A DNA stretch of 64,000 nt, taken from the NCBI RefSeq assembly GCF_001677885.1, contig NZ_LOCQ01000055.1, forward strand, positions 62,001 to 126,000, written 5' to 3'. The notes below the pieces were generated by a model, which had not been told where the DNA came from, searched no databases, and saw only the letters and a program-made list of their open reading frames with translations. This stretch comes from Janthinobacterium psychrotolerans (lineage in GTDB: Bacteria > Pseudomonadota > Gammaproteobacteria > Burkholderiales > Burkholderiaceae_D). Positions 18,408 through 29,572 of this stretch are shown here, piece after piece; the first letter of the stretch is position 1; each line of letters starts with the position of its first letter. Made by a program: the position numbers and the translations under genes.

Positions 18408-19775
18408 TTAGCGCGAAGCGAGCGCCGTGTCGTTCGGGCGCAGCAGGGTGAAGCGGTGCATCATGTCGGCCGACACCAGGCGGAAGCGCGCCAGTTCGGC
18501 GGCCGTCAGCGGCGCCTGTGCTTGCACGTTGAGCTTGCTTGGGTCCTGCGCCACGCCGCCAACGCGGAATTCGTAGTGCAGGTGGGCGCCGGTCGACCAG
18601 CCGGTGGTGCCGACGTAACCGATGACATCGCCCTGGCTGACCTTCTGGCCTTTTTTCAGGCCCGCAGCGAAGCGGCTCATGTGGGCGTAGGCGGTGCTGT
18701 AGTTGGCCCAGTGTTTCAGGACCACCACGTTGCCGTAGCCGTTTTGCGAACCGACGGTGTCGACCACGCCATCGCCCGAGGCGCGGATCGGCGTACCGGT
18801 GGCGGCGGCGAAATCGATGCCTTTATGCTGCTTCCAGTTGCCCGAAATCGGGTGCACGCGCATGGAGAAGCCGGACGAGATGCGGGAGAATTCGAGTGGG
18901 GATTTGAGGAAGGCTTTTTTGAGGGACTTGCCGTCGAAGCTGTAATAACCGCCGCCTTGCTTGCTGGCCGGGTCTTCGAACCACACGGACTGGAACGTCT
19001 TGCCGCGATTGGTGAATTCACCGGCCAGGATGCGTCCCGCTCGGACAAATTCGCCGTCTTGCCAGAAGGTTTCATACACCACATTGAACGAGTCGCCACG
19101 CTTGACGTCGGAGCGGAAGTCGATATTGGTCGAGAACATTTCAACGATTTGCTTGGAGATCACGTCCGGCAGGCGGGTGCCGTCCAGGCTGGAATCGGTG
19201 GCGGCAAACAGGGTCGAGGTGATCTTGCGCGCGTGCATTTCGACGCGGCGCTCCAGTTGGGCGGCCACTTCGGTGGCAACAAACTTGTCGCCCTTGCGGG
19301 TCACCAGGATGTTGCGGGCGGTGTTGTCGCTGCTGTCGACGAGGGTGGCGCGCAACCAGTTCAGTTCGCCGTTTTCGGTCGTCTGCGCCTGCACGCGCTT
19401 GCCCGTTTTCAGCATCATCACGCGGCGCGCGACCTTGTCGGTCTTGATGAAGTTGGCGGCGGCGGCATCATCGACGCCCAGGCGGATCAGCATGGCGGAC
19501 AAGGTGTCGCCAGGACGGACTTTTTCTTCGTGGGTGAAGTTCTGGTCTACCTGTTCCAGCGCGGTGATTTGCGAGGACAGATCAGGCATTTCCAGATTTT
19601 CGGCGATCGAACGCACCGGCAGGTCCGACGCATCGGGCACCATCGGCGACACTGCCACAGCGCCAAAAGCGACCACGGTCAGCAGCACTGCCGATGCGCC
19701 GACGATGCGGGCCTTGCGAGTGGTCGCCAGCTGTGTGTACAAGCGCGAGCTTGTGATTTTATGTATAGGGTTCAT
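18408..19775 (-). CDS. M23 family metallopeptidase (MepM/OapA-like)
   Basis: 455 residues. The N-terminus has a short cytoplasmic stretch and one signal-anchor helix (VGASAVLLTVVAFGAVAV, residues ~24-42), placing the rest in the periplasm. A LysM-like/OapA segment (EEKVRPGDTLSAMLIRLGV) is followed by an OapA-type middle domain and a C-terminal LytM domain. Its zinc ligands are in HPISGNWKQHKGIDFA (HxxxD) and in HLHYEF. It probably cleaves peptidoglycan cross-links to allow cell-wall growth. Gene order M23-anmK, divergent from tyrS, is standard in betaproteobacteria. Confidence 0.93.
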   Translation of the reverse strand: MNPIHKITSSRLYTQLATTRKARIVGASAVLLTVVAFGAVAVSPMVPDASDLPVRSIAENLEMPDLSSQITALEQVDQNFTHEEKVRPGDTLSAMLIRLGVDDAAAANFIKTDKVARRVMMLKTGKRVQAQTTENGELNWLRATLVDSSDNTARNILVTRKGDKFVATEVAAQLERRVEMHARKITSTLFAATDSSLDGTRLPDVISKQIVEMFSTNIDFRSDVKRGDSFNVVYETFWQDGEFVRAGRILAGEFTNRGKTFQSVWFEDPASKQGGGYYSFDGKSLKKAFLKSPLEFSRISSGFSMRVHPISGNWKQHKGIDFAAATGTPIRASGDGVVDTVGSQNGYGNVVVLKHWANYSTAYAHMSRFAAGLKKGQKVSQGDVIGYVGTTGWSTGAHLHYEFRVGGVAQDPSKLNVQAQAPLTAAELARFRLVSADMMHRFTLLRPNDTALASR

Positions 19776-19929
19776 GCAATCAGTTAAAATTTGCCCTTGA
19801 ACGTGACCTGAACTGCTACTCTTTTTTATTGTTATTTTGGTTCGTTTTCATGCGGCAAGATTGATGGAATCGAGCATTATACCAAACTCTGCAAACCTAC
19901 TACCATTTCGAGATCGACGGCAAAAATTT

Positions 19930-21195
19930 ATGGAAATCAACACCAATGCATCGCCTGCCAAGGCTAACCCAGCTCAGGCGCCGCTCGTGCTGTCGGACAG
20001 AGTACAAGAAGCCCTCGCAATTACCAAGCGTGGCGTCGACGAACTCTTGATCGAAAGCGAATTTGCGCAAAAATTAGCGCGCTCCGAACAAAGCGGTGTG
20101 CCGCTGCGCATCAAACTGGGCCTGGACCCAACCGCACCGGACTTGCACCTGGGCCACACCGTGGTGCTCAACAAGATGCGCCAGTTGCAAAACCTCGGCC
20201 ATCAGGTCATTTTCCTGATCGGCGACTTCACTTCCATGATCGGCGACCCGTCGGGCCGCAACGTCACGCGCCCGCCGCTGACAAAGGAACAGATCGAGAT
20301 TAACGCGATGACGTATTTCGCGCAAGCATCTTTGGTACTCGATGCCAGCAAAACCGAAATTCGCTACAACTCCGAGTGGTGCGACCCGCTCGGTGCGCGC
20401 GGCATCATCCAGCTCGCTTCCCACTACACGGTGGCGCGCATGATCGAACGCGACGATTTCACCAAGCGCTTCCAGGGCGGCGTGCCGATTTCCGTGCATG
20501 AGTTCCTGTACCCGCTGATGCAGGGCTACGACTCGGTGGCCCTGAAGTCGGACCTGGAACTGGGCGGCACCGACCAGAAATTCAATCTGCTGGTGGGCCG
20601 CGAACTGCAGAAGCAGTACGGCCAGGAACAGCAGTGTATTTTGACCATGCCGCTGCTGGAAGGTTTGGACGGCGTGGAAAAAATGTCGAAGTCGAAGAAC
20701 AATTACATCGGCATCACGGAACCGGCCAACACCATGTTCGCCAAGCTGATGAGCATTTCCGACGTCATGATGTGGCGCTACTACGAACTGCTGTCGTGGC
20801 GCTCGATCGCCGAACTGGCGCAACTCAAAAGCGAAGTCGAGGGAGGCCGCAATCCGCGCGACGCGAAAGTGGCGCTGGCGCAGGAAATCGTCGCCCGCTT
20901 CCATTCGCAGCAGGCAGCCGAAGAGGCGCTGGCCGACTTCGTCAACCGCTCCAAGGGCGGCATACCCGACGACATCCCGGAAGTGGCGCTGGCCGGCGCG
21001 CCGCTGGCGATTGCCCAGTTGTTGAAACAAACGGGTCTGTGCCCATCGGTATCGGAAGCGACCCGCATGATCGACCAGGGCGGCGTGCGCATCGACGGCA
21101 CCGTGATCAGCGACAAGGCCTTGAAAGTCGAGGCGGGCGTATGCGTGCTGCAAGTGGGCAAGCGCAAATTTGCGCGCGTCACTTTGACGGCATGA
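19930..21195 (+). CDS. tyrS: tyrosyl-tRNA synthetase
   Basis: 421 residues from ATG 19930 ([13 protein letters not shown]); an in-frame ATG at 19864 would add 22 residues. It attaches tyrosine to tRNA-Tyr. Class I signatures: HLGH at residues 73-76 and [11 protein letters not shown]. The C-terminal S4-like RNA-binding domain is recognisable ([18 protein letters not shown]). It belongs to the TyrZ-like subgroup by its KMSKS form. Its stop codon overlaps the dtd start by four bases (ATGA), implying translational coupling. Confidence 0.97.
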   Translation: MEINTNASPAKANPAQAPLVLSDRVQEALAITKRGVDELLIESEFAQKLARSEQSGVPLRIKLGLDPTAPDLHLGHTVVLNKMRQLQNLGHQVIFLIGDFTSMIGDPSGRNVTRPPLTKEQIEINAMTYFAQASLVLDASKTEIRYNSEWCDPLGARGIIQLASHYTVARMIERDDFTKRFQGGVPISVHEFLYPLMQGYDSVALKSDLELGGTDQKFNLLVGRELQKQYGQEQQCILTMPLLEGLDGVEKMSKSKNNYIGITEPANTMFAKLMSISDVMMWRYYELLSWRSIAELAQLKSEVEGGRNPRDAKVALAQEIVARFHSQQAAEEALADFVNRSKGGIPDDIPEVALAGAPLAIAQLLKQTGLCPSVSEATRMIDQGGVRIDGTVISDKALKVEAGVCVLQVGKRKFARVTLTA

Positions 21196-21644
21196 TCGCG
21201 CTGCTGCAACGCGTCACCCGCGCGAAGGTGGAGGTCGACGGCAGCGCCATCGGCGCCATCGACGCCGGCCTGATGGTGCTGGTGTGCGCCGAACGCGGCG
21301 ATACCGAAAAAGAAGCGGACGCCCTGCTGGCCAAACTGCTGGGCTACCGCGTATTTTCGGATGATGCCGGCAAAATGAACCGCAGCGTGACGGACGTCGC
21401 TGGCGGCTTGCTGCTGGTGCCGCAGTTCACCCTGGCGGCCGACACCAGGTCCGGCACGCGCCCGTCGTTCACCCCGGCTGCCAGCCCGCAGGACGGCTTG
21501 CGCCTGTTCAATCACTTCGTGGAACAGGCGCGTGGCCGCCATGCCTGCGTGCAGACGGGGCAGTTCGGCGCCGACATGCAGGTGTCGCTGACGAATGACG
21601 GCCCGGTCACGTTCTGGCTGCAGGTCCACCCCAAACCGGCTTGA
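21192..21644 (+). CDS. dtd: D-aminoacyl-tRNA deacylase
   Basis: 150 residues, start ATG overlapping the tyrS stop. It removes D-amino acids (and glycine from tRNA-Ala) from mischarged tRNA; the active site lies at the dimer interface. The NxGPVT motif ([14 protein letters not shown]) is intact. The other family motif, normally SQFTL, reads PQFTLAAD here: the Ser is replaced by Pro, which is worth noting because that motif helps build the pocket. The coupling to tyrS makes functional sense because D-Tyr-tRNA is a classic substrate. Confidence 0.95.
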   Translation: MIALLQRVTRAKVEVDGSAIGAIDAGLMVLVCAERGDTEKEADALLAKLLGYRVFSDDAGKMNRSVTDVAGGLLLVPQFTLAADTRSGTRPSFTPAASPQDGLRLFNHFVEQARGRHACVQTGQFGADMQVSLTNDGPVTFWLQVHPKPA

Positions 21645-21653
21645 GGAGCAGCG

Positions 21654-22295
21654 ATGAGATTGTGGAGCGACACCTTTCGTGACGGGGGCCTGCTGCCGGC
21701 CGGCCATGCCTTTGCCGAAATCGATCCGGCCAGCCGCGTGCGCCTGGCCGGCAACCGCAATCCCCATCTGGCCTGGGACGAGGTGCCCAACGGCACCGAG
21801 TCGCTGGCCCTGTTCTGCATCGACGGTGATGCGCCGGTGGACGCCAGCCTGGCCAACCGCGCCGGCCACAGCTTGCCGCTGGCCAGCGCGCGCGGCGATT
21901 TTTTTCACTGGAGCTTGCTCGATATTCCGCTGGCCATGCGCAGTATTGCCAGCGGCCAGTTTTCCAGTGCTGTCACGCCGCGCGGCAAGCCGGCCGCCAG
22001 CGGACCCGGCCATTTGCGCCAGGGTCTCAATGACTACACCAGCTGGTTTGCCGGCGACCCCGGCATGGCCGGCGACTACTACGGCTATGATGGCCCGTGT
22101 CCGCCGTGGAACGACGAGCGGCTCCATCATTATCTGTTCCGCTTGTACGCGCTCGACGTGCCGCGCCTGCCGCTGGCCGGGCGTTTTACAGGCCGCCAGG
22201 CGTACGACGCCATCTATGGCCACATCCTCGACGAGGCCAGGTTGGTCGTTGCCTATACGCTCAATCCCGCGCTGGAACTTACCTTGAAGAAATAA
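21654..22295 (+). CDS. YbhB/YbcL family Raf kinase inhibitor-like protein
   Basis: 213 residues with a strong GAGGAG ribosome site overlapping the dtd stop. PEBP fold indicators: NRNPHLAWDEVPNGTESLALFCIDGDAP, a His-containing HWSLLDIP segment (family HW.v..ip), GDYYGYDGPCPPWND and YALDVPRLPL. No signal peptide, so cytoplasmic. Members bind phosphate-like ligands, but the physiological role in bacteria is unknown. It is third in the tyrS-dtd-ybhB-phosphatase run with tiny gaps. Confidence 0.9.
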   Translation: MRLWSDTFRDGGLLPAGHAFAEIDPASRVRLAGNRNPHLAWDEVPNGTESLALFCIDGDAPVDASLANRAGHSLPLASARGDFFHWSLLDIPLAMRSIASGQFSSAVTPRGKPAASGPGHLRQGLNDYTSWFAGDPGMAGDYYGYDGPCPPWNDERLHHYLFRLYALDVPRLPLAGRFTGRQAYDAIYGHILDEARLVVAYTLNPALELTLKK

Positions 22296-22298
22296 CGC

Positions 22299-22943
22299 AT
22301 GAGCACCACCATTTTATTGATACGCCATGGCGAAACGCCGTGGAACGCCGAGCGCCGCCTGCAGGGCCATATCGACATTCCCCTGAACGCGCTTGGCTTG
22401 CAGCAAGCCGCCGCCCTGGGCCAGGCGCTGGCCGGCGCGCCGCTGGCGGCCGTCCTGTCGAGCGACCTGCAGCGCGCGCGCCAGACGGCGCAGGCCGTGG
22501 CGGATTTGCAGGATTTGCCGGTGCAGACCGATGCGCTGCTGCGCGAGCGCTGTTATGGTGCCTTTGAGGGCCTGCTGTATGCCGATATCGCCGCGCAATA
22601 TCCGCACGAATATGCACAGTGGCAATCGCGCCAGATCGACGCGGTCATGCCGTCCGGCGAGCGCCAGGCCGAGAGCTTTCGCCAGTTTTATGCGCGCGCC
22701 AATACGGCCATCGCGCGCTGGGCCGGGCAATATGACGGCCAGGCGATCGCCATCGTCGCCCATGGCGGCGTGCTCGAGTGCGCCTACCGCGAGGCGGTCG
22801 GCATGACACTGGACAGTCCGCGCGATTTCCAGGTCATCAATGCCAGCGTCAACCGCTTTTCCTGGGCGGACGGCAAGTTGCATTTAGTGCACTGGGGAAA
22901 TATCGAACATCTGGCGGCGCCCGCCATGGACGAACTGGGCTAA
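22299..22943 (+). CDS. histidine phosphatase family protein
   Basis: 214 residues, 3 bp after the YbhB-like gene. The phosphohistidine motif LIRHGETPWNAERRLQGH at the N-terminus and the second catalytic His in VAHGGVLECAYREA define the phosphoglycerate-mutase-like superfamily; SSDLQRARQTA and RCYGAFEGL fit the GpmB/CobC branch. Annotated relatives include alpha-ribazole phosphatase and broad-specificity phosphatases. No cobalamin genes are nearby, so a generic phosphatase is the safer call. Confidence 0.9.
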   Translation: MSTTILLIRHGETPWNAERRLQGHIDIPLNALGLQQAAALGQALAGAPLAAVLSSDLQRARQTAQAVADLQDLPVQTDALLRERCYGAFEGLLYADIAAQYPHEYAQWQSRQIDAVMPSGERQAESFRQFYARANTAIARWAGQYDGQAIAIVAHGGVLECAYREAVGMTLDSPRDFQVINASVNRFSWADGKLHLVHWGNIEHLAAPAMDELG

Positions 22944-23048
22944 ACGTGCTGGCCACCCTGGCGCACTGGACGTTGAAAAATAGTGCTTATTAATTAGGCA
23001 GGGTATCGGTTAAAATAGCAGGTTCCTCCGTCCATTCCAGGTTCTTCA

Positions 23049-24089
23049 GTGCAAATCGGTCCTCACATTCTTCGCAACAACGTTTTCGTCGCGCCCATGG
23101 CTGGCGTGACGGACCGGCCTTTCCGCCAGTTGTGCAAGCAGCTGGGCGCCGGCTATGCCGTGTCGGAGATGGCGGCCTCGAATCCGCGACTATGGGCCAC
23201 CGAAAAAAGTTCGCGCCGCACCGACCACGAAGGCGAAATGGAACCCAAGGCGGTGCAGATCGCCGGCGCCGACCCGCAGGACCTGGCCGATTGCGCCAGG
23301 TTCAATGTGGACCGCGGCGCGCAGATCATCGACATCAATATGGGTTGCCCCGTCAAAAAGGTGTGCAACAGCTGGTGCGGTTCGGCTCTGCTGCAAAACG
23401 AAAGCCTGGTCGAAAAGATCCTGCATGCGGTGGTTGGCGCCGTCGACGTGCCGGTGACCTTGAAATTTCGCACCGGCTGGAACCGCGAAAACAAGAACGC
23501 CCTGCGCATCGCCCGCATCGCCGAACAGGCCGGCATCCAGATGCTGACCCTGCACGGGCGCACGCGGGCCGATGGCTACAAGGGCGATGCCGAGTATGAA
23601 ACGATTGCCGCGGTGAAAGCGTCGGTCGGCATCCCCGTGGTCGCCAACGGCGACATCACCAGTCCGCAAAAGGCGCGCTACGTGCTCGACCAGACGGGGG
23701 CGGACGCCGTCATGATCGGCCGCGCGGCGCAGGGCCGGCCGTGGATCTGCCGCGAGATCGACCATTTTTTGCGTACCGGCACCTTATTGCCGGCGCCGTA
23801 TGTGGACGAAGTGCGCACCCTGATGGACGAGCACCTGCGCGCCCATTATGCGTTTTACGGCGAATTTCTCGGCGTGCGCACGGCGCGCAAGCATATCGGC
23901 TGGTACGTGAAAGACCTCGAAGGTGGCGAGGAGTTTCGCCAGCAAATGAATCTGCTGGAGTCGACGGACGCGCAATTGCTGGCCGTCGATCAATTTTTTG
24001 AGTCGCAATGGAAGTTTGGCGAACGGTTACAATACCGCCTCTCCGAAGACAGCGACAGCGGTTCGATGGAAGTGGCCGCAGCAGTATAA
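23049..24089 (+). CDS. dusB: tRNA-dihydrouridine synthase B
   Basis: 346 residues beginning at GTG 23049; the product MQIGPHILRNNVFVAPMAGV aligns end to end with the start of E. coli DusB, so the GTG is credible. It reduces uridine to dihydrouridine in tRNA with FMN/NADPH. Catalytic Cys lies in NMGCPVKKVCNSWCGSAL, and FMN motifs LTLHGRTRADGYKG, VVANGDITSPQKA and VMIGRAAQGRPW are present. It precedes fis, a widely conserved operon. Confidence 0.96.
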   Translation: MQIGPHILRNNVFVAPMAGVTDRPFRQLCKQLGAGYAVSEMAASNPRLWATEKSSRRTDHEGEMEPKAVQIAGADPQDLADCARFNVDRGAQIIDINMGCPVKKVCNSWCGSALLQNESLVEKILHAVVGAVDVPVTLKFRTGWNRENKNALRIARIAEQAGIQMLTLHGRTRADGYKGDAEYETIAAVKASVGIPVVANGDITSPQKARYVLDQTGADAVMIGRAAQGRPWICREIDHFLRTGTLLPAPYVDEVRTLMDEHLRAHYAFYGEFLGVRTARKHIGWYVKDLEGGEEFRQQMNLLESTDAQLLAVDQFFESQWKFGERLQYRLSEDSDSGSMEVAAAV

Positions 24090-24192
24090 AGAACAAGGGC
24101 GGACTCGGTGTGAGGTGGCTTACGCGCTTGCGCGACGGTCATGCCCGCCAGGGAGCGCCTTGATAAATCAATTAGCCGGTTGAAGCATAAAA

Positions 24193-24426
24193 ATGAGCAA
24201 AGAAAGCATACAGGAAGTCGTTCAGAAAAGTCTGGAAGATTATTTCAATGACCTGGGCGAGCAGCAAGCGTCGAATATCTATGACATGGTCGTGCTGACC
24301 GTCGAAAAACCCATCCTGGAAGTCGTGATGACACGCGCCGATGGCAACCAGTCGCATGCCGCGCAAATGCTGGGCATCAACCGCAATACCTTGCGCAAGA
24401 AGTTGCAGGAGCACGGTCTGCTGTAA
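24193..24426 (+). CDS. fis: DNA-binding protein Fis
   Basis: 77 residues, shorter than E. coli Fis (98) because the N-terminal beta-hairpin arm is reduced, as is common in betaproteobacteria. The C-terminal helix-turn-helix NQSHAAQMLGINRNTLRKKL is intact. It is a nucleoid protein that bends DNA at promoters and recombination sites. It lies 104 bp after dusB and 102 bp before purH. The missing arm (needed for DNA invertase activation in enterics) is expected for this lineage. Confidence 0.95.
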   Translation: MSKESIQEVVQKSLEDYFNDLGEQQASNIYDMVVLTVEKPILEVVMTRADGNQSHAAQMLGINRNTLRKKLQEHGLL

Positions 24427-24527
24427 TGCCTGCTTGCAAGTGACGCCAAGATTTGAATCCGCCGCAGTCCGGTACCGACCCCGGACTACGGCGTTCGCCA
24501 AGAACACTTAACCACCTAGCCACAGCC

Positions 24528-26114
24528 ATGATCAAACAAGCCCTCCTTTCCGTTTCCGACAAGACCGGTGTCCTCGAGTTCGCACGCGCCCTGTCTGCCC
24601 TCGGCGTCAACCTGCTGTCGACCGGCGGTACCGCCAAATTGCTGGCCGATAACGGTGTACCCGTGACGGAAGTGGCCGACTACACGGGTTTCCCCGAGAT
24701 GCTCGATGGCCGCGTCAAGACCTTGCACCCGAAAGTACACGGCGGCATCCTGGCGCGCCGCGATTTCCCCGAGCACATGGCCAAGCTGGTGGAGCACGAC
24801 ATGCCGACCATCGACATGGTGGTGGTCAACCTGTATCCGTTCCAGGGCACCGTGGCCAAGGCCGACTGTACCCTGGAAGACGCGATCGAGAACATCGACA
24901 TCGGCGGCCCGACCATGCTGCGTTCGGCGGCCAAGAACCACAAGGACGTGATCGTCCTGTGCGATCCGAGCGACTACGAGGTGGTGCTGGCCGAAATGCG
25001 TGCCGCTGACGGTTCGGCGGGCGAAGTGAGCTACGACACCCGTTTCATGCTGGCGAAAAAAGTCTTTGCGCACACGGCGCAATACGATGGCGCCATCACC
25101 AACTACCTGACCAGCCTGGGCCCGACGAAAGTGCACGCCGAGCGCGGCGCCTACCCGCAAACCCTGAACGTGGCGTTTGAAAAAGTGCAGGACATGCGCT
25201 ACGGCGAAAACCCGCACCAGAGCGCCGCCTTCTACCGCGACCTGGTGGTGGCCGATGGCGCGCTGGCCAACTATCGCCAGCTGCAAGGCAAGGAACTGTC
25301 GTACAACAATATCGCCGACGCCGATGCCGCGTGGGAATGCGTGAAGAGCCTGGGCGGCTTCGAGCAAAGCGCCGCCTGCGTGATCGTCAAGCATGCCAAC
25401 CCCTGCGGCGTGGCCCTGGGCGCGAACGCGGCCGAAGCCTATGCGCGCGCGCTGCAGACCGATCCGACCTCGGCCTTTGGCGGCATCATCGCCTTTAACA
25501 CCGAACTCGACGGCGCCACCGCCGGCGAGATCGCCAAGCTGTTCGTCGAAGTACTGATCGCGCCGTCGTTCTCCGCGGAAGCGAAACAGATCCTGTCGAG
25601 CAAGCAGAACGTGCGCATGCTGGAAATCCCGCTGGGCAATGGCGTCAACGCGATGGACTTCAAGCGCGTCGGTGGCGGCCTGCTGGTGCAGTCGCCGGAT
25701 GCGAAAAACGTCGCCATGGGCGACCTGCGCGTGGTCAGCAAGCTCAAGCCAACGCCGCAGCAACTGGCCGACCTGATGTTTGCCTGGAAAGTGGCCAAAT
25801 TCGTCAAATCGAACGCCATCGTCTTCTGCGGCAATAACATGACCCTGGGCGTGGGCGCCGGCCAGATGAGCCGTATCGACTCGGCCCGCATCGCTTCGAT
25901 CAAGGCGCAGAACGCCGGCCTGTCGCTGGCCGGCTCGGTAGTGGCGTCGGACGCCTTCTTCCCGTTCCGTGACGGCCTCGACGTGGTGGTGGACGCGGGC
26001 GCGACCTGCGTGATCCATCCGGGCGGCTCGATGCGCGACCAGGAAGTGATCGATGCGGCCGATGAGCGTGGCGTGGTGATGCTGTATACCGGAACCCGTC
26101 ACTTCCGTCATTGA
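24528..26114 (+). CDS. purH: bifunctional AICAR formyltransferase / IMP cyclohydrolase
   Basis: 528 residues from ATG 24528; a 25-codon upstream extension is unsupported. It carries out the last two steps of purine synthesis to IMP. The N-terminal IMP cyclohydrolase domain ([44 protein letters not shown]) and the C-terminal transformylase domain ([45 protein letters not shown]) are complete. It is followed by a REP element and a stem-loop. Confidence 0.98.
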   Translation: MIKQALLSVSDKTGVLEFARALSALGVNLLSTGGTAKLLADNGVPVTEVADYTGFPEMLDGRVKTLHPKVHGGILARRDFPEHMAKLVEHDMPTIDMVVVNLYPFQGTVAKADCTLEDAIENIDIGGPTMLRSAAKNHKDVIVLCDPSDYEVVLAEMRAADGSAGEVSYDTRFMLAKKVFAHTAQYDGAITNYLTSLGPTKVHAERGAYPQTLNVAFEKVQDMRYGENPHQSAAFYRDLVVADGALANYRQLQGKELSYNNIADADAAWECVKSLGGFEQSAACVIVKHANPCGVALGANAAEAYARALQTDPTSAFGGIIAFNTELDGATAGEIAKLFVEVLIAPSFSAEAKQILSSKQNVRMLEIPLGNGVNAMDFKRVGGGLLVQSPDAKNVAMGDLRVVSKLKPTPQQLADLMFAWKVAKFVKSNAIVFCGNNMTLGVGAGQMSRIDSARIASIKAQNAGLSLAGSVVASDAFFPFRDGLDVVVDAGATCVIHPGGSMRDQEVIDAADERGVVMLYTGTRHFRH

Positions 26115-26120
26115 TACGCA

Positions 26121-26153
26121 TGTCGGATGACGCGTTCCGCTAATCCGACCTAC
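26121..26153. repeat. REP-type palindrome after purH
   Basis: TGTCGGATGACGCG-TTC-CGCTAATCCGACCTAC: same outer stem and terminal CGACCTAC as the copies at 13861 and 28948, with a shorter loop. It begins 6 bp after the purH stop. Confidence 0.7.
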
Positions 26154-26177
26154 CGCCCATGGCGGTCGAATATTTAA

Positions 26178-26209
26178 ACGGCAGGCTCCGGTTTCACTGG
26201 GCCTGCCGT
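26178..26209 (+). terminator. stem-loop, probable purH terminator
   Basis: Perfect 9-bp stem ACGGCAGGC / GCCTGCCGT with a 14-base loop, followed by ATTCATTAT. It immediately precedes the ruvC -10 region. Confidence 0.5.
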
Positions 26210-26229
26210 ATTCATTATAGAATCTGGCG

Positions 26230-26769
26230 ATGATTATTCTTGGCATCGATCCTGGCTTGCGCACCACCGGCTTTGGGGTCATTGAAAAACACGGCAGCAA
26301 GCTGCGCTATATTGCTTCGGGCACCGTCAAGACCGCCTCGGAAGGGGCGTTGCCGCCGCGCCTGAAGATCATCCTGCAGGGCGTGACGGAAATTATCGCC
26401 ACCTACCGGCCCGACTGCGCGGCCATCGAAAAAGTCTTTGTCAACGTCAATCCGCAATCAACCTTGCTGCTGGGCCAGGCGCGCGGCGCGGCCATCTGCG
26501 CGCTGGTCAATGCCGACCTGGACGTGGCCGAATATACGGCGCTGCAGCTGAAGCAGGCCGTTACCGGCCACGGCAAGGCGGCCAAGGAGCAGGTGCAGGA
26601 CATGGTGGCGCGTCTGCTGTGCCTGCCCGGCCTGCCTGGCAGCGACGCGGCCGATGCGCTGGGCGTGGCGATTTGCCACGCCAACAGCGTCGACGCGCTG
26701 GCCATGATCGGTGCGCTGGCGCCCCAATTGCAGGGCTTGCGCATGAAGCGTGGCCGCCTGGTCGGCTAG
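26230..26769 (+). CDS. ruvC: Holliday junction resolvase RuvC
   Basis: 179 residues. It cleaves Holliday junctions during recombinational repair, with RuvAB. Catalytic acidic residues: Asp in [16 protein letters not shown], Glu in [15 protein letters not shown], and the Asp pair in [16 protein letters not shown]. There is no ribosome site before ATG 26230, but a TATAGAAT -10-like sequence ends six bases upstream, so the mRNA could be leaderless. It heads the ruvC-ruvA-ruvB operon. Confidence 0.97.
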   Translation: MIILGIDPGLRTTGFGVIEKHGSKLRYIASGTVKTASEGALPPRLKIILQGVTEIIATYRPDCAAIEKVFVNVNPQSTLLLGQARGAAICALVNADLDVAEYTALQLKQAVTGHGKAAKEQVQDMVARLLCLPGLPGSDAADALGVAICHANSVDALAMIGALAPQLQGLRMKRGRLVG

Positions 26770-26802
26770 CGACCATACTCACACTCACATTAGGAACACG
26801 CG

Positions 26803-27381
26803 ATGATAGGCCGTCTCTCCGGTATTTTGCTTGAAAAAAATCCGCCACAATTGCTGGTCGATTGCCAGGGCGTCGGCTATGAAGTCGATGTGCCGATGAG
26901 CACGTTTTACAATCTGCCCCACGTGGGCGAAAAGGTCGTGCTGTTTACGCACCAGGCGATCCGCGAAGACGCGCATCTGCTGTTCGGCTTCGGCAATGCG
27001 GCCGAGCGCGCCGTGTTCCGCCAGCTGATCAAGATCACCGGCGTCGGCGCGCGCATGGCTTTGGCCATCCTGTCGGGCATGACGATCACCGACCTGGCGC
27101 AGGCGATCACGCTGCAGGACTCGGGCCGCCTGGTGCGGGTGCCCGGCATCGGCAAGAAGACGGCCGAGCGTTTGCTGCTGGAACTGAAAGGCAAGATCGG
27201 CGCGGACCTGGGCCCGCTGGGCGCCCACGCCGCGCCGGATGCGCAATCGGATATCCTGAACGCGCTGATGGCGCTTGGCTATTCGGACAAGGAAGCGATG
27301 GCGGCGGTGAAGAACGTGCCGGCCAGCAGCGGCGTGTCGGACGGCATCAAACTGGCGCTCAAAGCGCTGTCGAAAGGCTAA
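26803..27381 (+). CDS. ruvA: Holliday junction branch migration protein RuvA
   Basis: 192 residues, AGGAA ribosome site at 26792-26796. It binds the Holliday junction as a tetramer and loads RuvB. The OB-fold N-terminus [20 protein letters not shown], tandem helix-hairpin-helix motifs ([30 protein letters not shown]) and the flexible linker plus C-terminal RuvB-binding domain ([17 protein letters not shown]) are all in place. Confidence 0.98.
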   Translation: MIGRLSGILLEKNPPQLLVDCQGVGYEVDVPMSTFYNLPHVGEKVVLFTHQAIREDAHLLFGFGNAAERAVFRQLIKITGVGARMALAILSGMTITDLAQAITLQDSGRLVRVPGIGKKTAERLLLELKGKIGADLGPLGAHAAPDAQSDILNALMALGYSDKEAMAAVKNVPASSGVSDGIKLALKALSKG

Positions 27382-27393
27382 CGGGAATACGGC

Positions 27394-28449
<1,056 letters not shown>

Positions 28450-28463
28450 CGGACCAGCCGGCC

Positions 28464-28919
28464 ATGCAGATCTGGGTCGATGCCGACGCCTGCCCGGTGG
28501 TGATCAAGGAGATTCTGTACCGGGTGGCCGACCGGCTGGAGTTGCCCGTGACTCTGGTGGCGAACCAGGGCTTGCGCGTGCCGCCGTCGCGCTTTATCCG
28601 CACGGTGCAAGTGCCGTCGGGTGCGGACGTTGCCGACCAGGAAATCGTGCGCCTGCTGAATCCGGGCGACCTGGTGGTGACGGGCGATATTCCGCTGGCG
28701 GCCGACGTGCTCAAGAAGGGCGGCTATGCGCTCAATCCGCGCGGCGAGTTCTATACCAATGACAATATCGCCCAGCAACTGAGCATGCGCGCCTTCATGG
28801 AAGAGCTGCGCAGCGGCGGCGTCGATACGGGCGGCCCGGCCGCCTTCAACCAGGGCGACCGGCAGAGTTTTGCCAACAGCCTGGACCGGCATTTGCAGAA
28901 ATATCACCGCAAAAGCTGA
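28464..28919 (+). CDS. YaiI/YqxD family protein (DUF188)
   Basis: 151 residues from ATG 28464, giving [20 protein letters not shown], which aligns with the start of E. coli YaiI; a GTG at 28446 overlapping the ruvB stop is an alternative start. The family hallmark motifs [16 protein letters not shown] and [14 protein letters not shown] suggest a PIN-like nuclease fold with clustered Asp. The biochemical activity is not established. It is at the tail of the ruv operon. Confidence 0.9.
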   Translation: MQIWVDADACPVVIKEILYRVADRLELPVTLVANQGLRVPPSRFIRTVQVPSGADVADQEIVRLLNPGDLVVTGDIPLAADVLKKGGYALNPRGEFYTNDNIAQQLSMRAFMEELRSGGVDTGGPAAFNQGDRQSFANSLDRHLQKYHRKS

Positions 28920-28947
28920 TGTAGATGGGGCGGTCGGGTAGCTGTGT

Positions 28948-28984
28948 TGTCGGATTACGCGGCTTCGCCGCTAATCCGACCTAC
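28948..28984. repeat. REP-type palindrome
   Basis: TGTCGGATTACGCGGC-TTC-GCCGCTAATCCGACCTAC: the best-preserved copy in the window, with a near-perfect stem of ~16 bp and a three-base loop. It lies between the DUF188 gene and a bidirectional terminator. Confidence 0.8.
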
Positions 28985-28993
28985 TGCTGGGCG

Positions 28994-29021
28994 AAAAAAA
29001 ACCGGCGCAAGCCGGTTTTTT
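28994..29021. terminator. bidirectional terminator
   Basis: AAAAAAACCGGC-GCAA-GCCGGTTTTTT: a symmetric hairpin with A and T runs on both sides, between the convergent DUF188 and DUF2147 genes. Confidence 0.88.
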
Positions 29022-29036
29022 GTTGAGACCGCGAAT

Positions 29037-29498
29037 TCACTCCTCGCGCACCCAGGTCTGCGAACGGCCAAACATGGGCACGCCGACATAACCGCGTACC
29101 TGCAGCTTGCTGCCGCCCTCGATCAGCTCGGCCTTGCTCTTGTAGACCTTGCCGGTGGCCGGATCGGTGATTTCGCCGCCGGTCCATTCATTGCCGTCTT
29201 TTTTCAGGCCTTTCAGGATGGTCAGGCCGACGATGGGCTGGTCCTTGCTGGCGCCCGTGCATTTGTCACAGGTGGGATTCTGGTTTTCTTCCGGGGCGCG
29301 GAACAGCTTTTCGATTTTGCCTTCCAGCACGCCCCCATTGTCCGTGATGCGGACGATGGATTTCGGCTTGCCGCTGGCGTCGTCGATGGTTTTCCAGGCG
29401 CCCACCGGGCTGTCATTGGCGGCGCTGGCGCCGGCGGCGATGGCAAGCAACGCCATCAGCATGGTGGTTTTTACGCTTTTTATATATAAATTATGCAT
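29037..29498 (-). CDS. DUF2147 domain-containing secreted protein
   Basis: 153 residues with a signal peptide (hydrophobic TTMLMALLAIAAGASAAN). The mature domain SPVGAWKTIDDASGKPKSIVRI, the CDKC pair (Cys82 and Cys85 region), ILKGLKKDGNEWTGGEITDP and the closing GRSQTWVR are typical of DUF2147, a lipocalin-like beta barrel in the periplasm. Function is unknown; structures suggest small-ligand binding. It stands alone between a terminator and valS and is transcribed leftward like valS, 74 bp downstream of it. Confidence 0.88.
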   Translation of the reverse strand: MHNLYIKSVKTTMLMALLAIAAGASAANDSPVGAWKTIDDASGKPKSIVRITDNGGVLEGKIEKLFRAPEENQNPTCDKCTGASKDQPIVGLTILKGLKKDGNEWTGGEITDPATGKVYKSKAELIEGGSKLQVRGYVGVPMFGRSQTWVREE

Positions 29499-29572
29499 CG
29501 CTAGTCTCCATTGGTTTTTTGAACGTTACGCGAACTGTGACCAAGGCAAACCAGCGATGCTGCCGGCTTGCC

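Noticed and set aside
24090-24192. REP element between dusB and fis
   Set aside because: TTACGCGCTTGCGCG resembles a REP core, but the flanking GTAGGTCGG/CCGACCTAC arms are absent.
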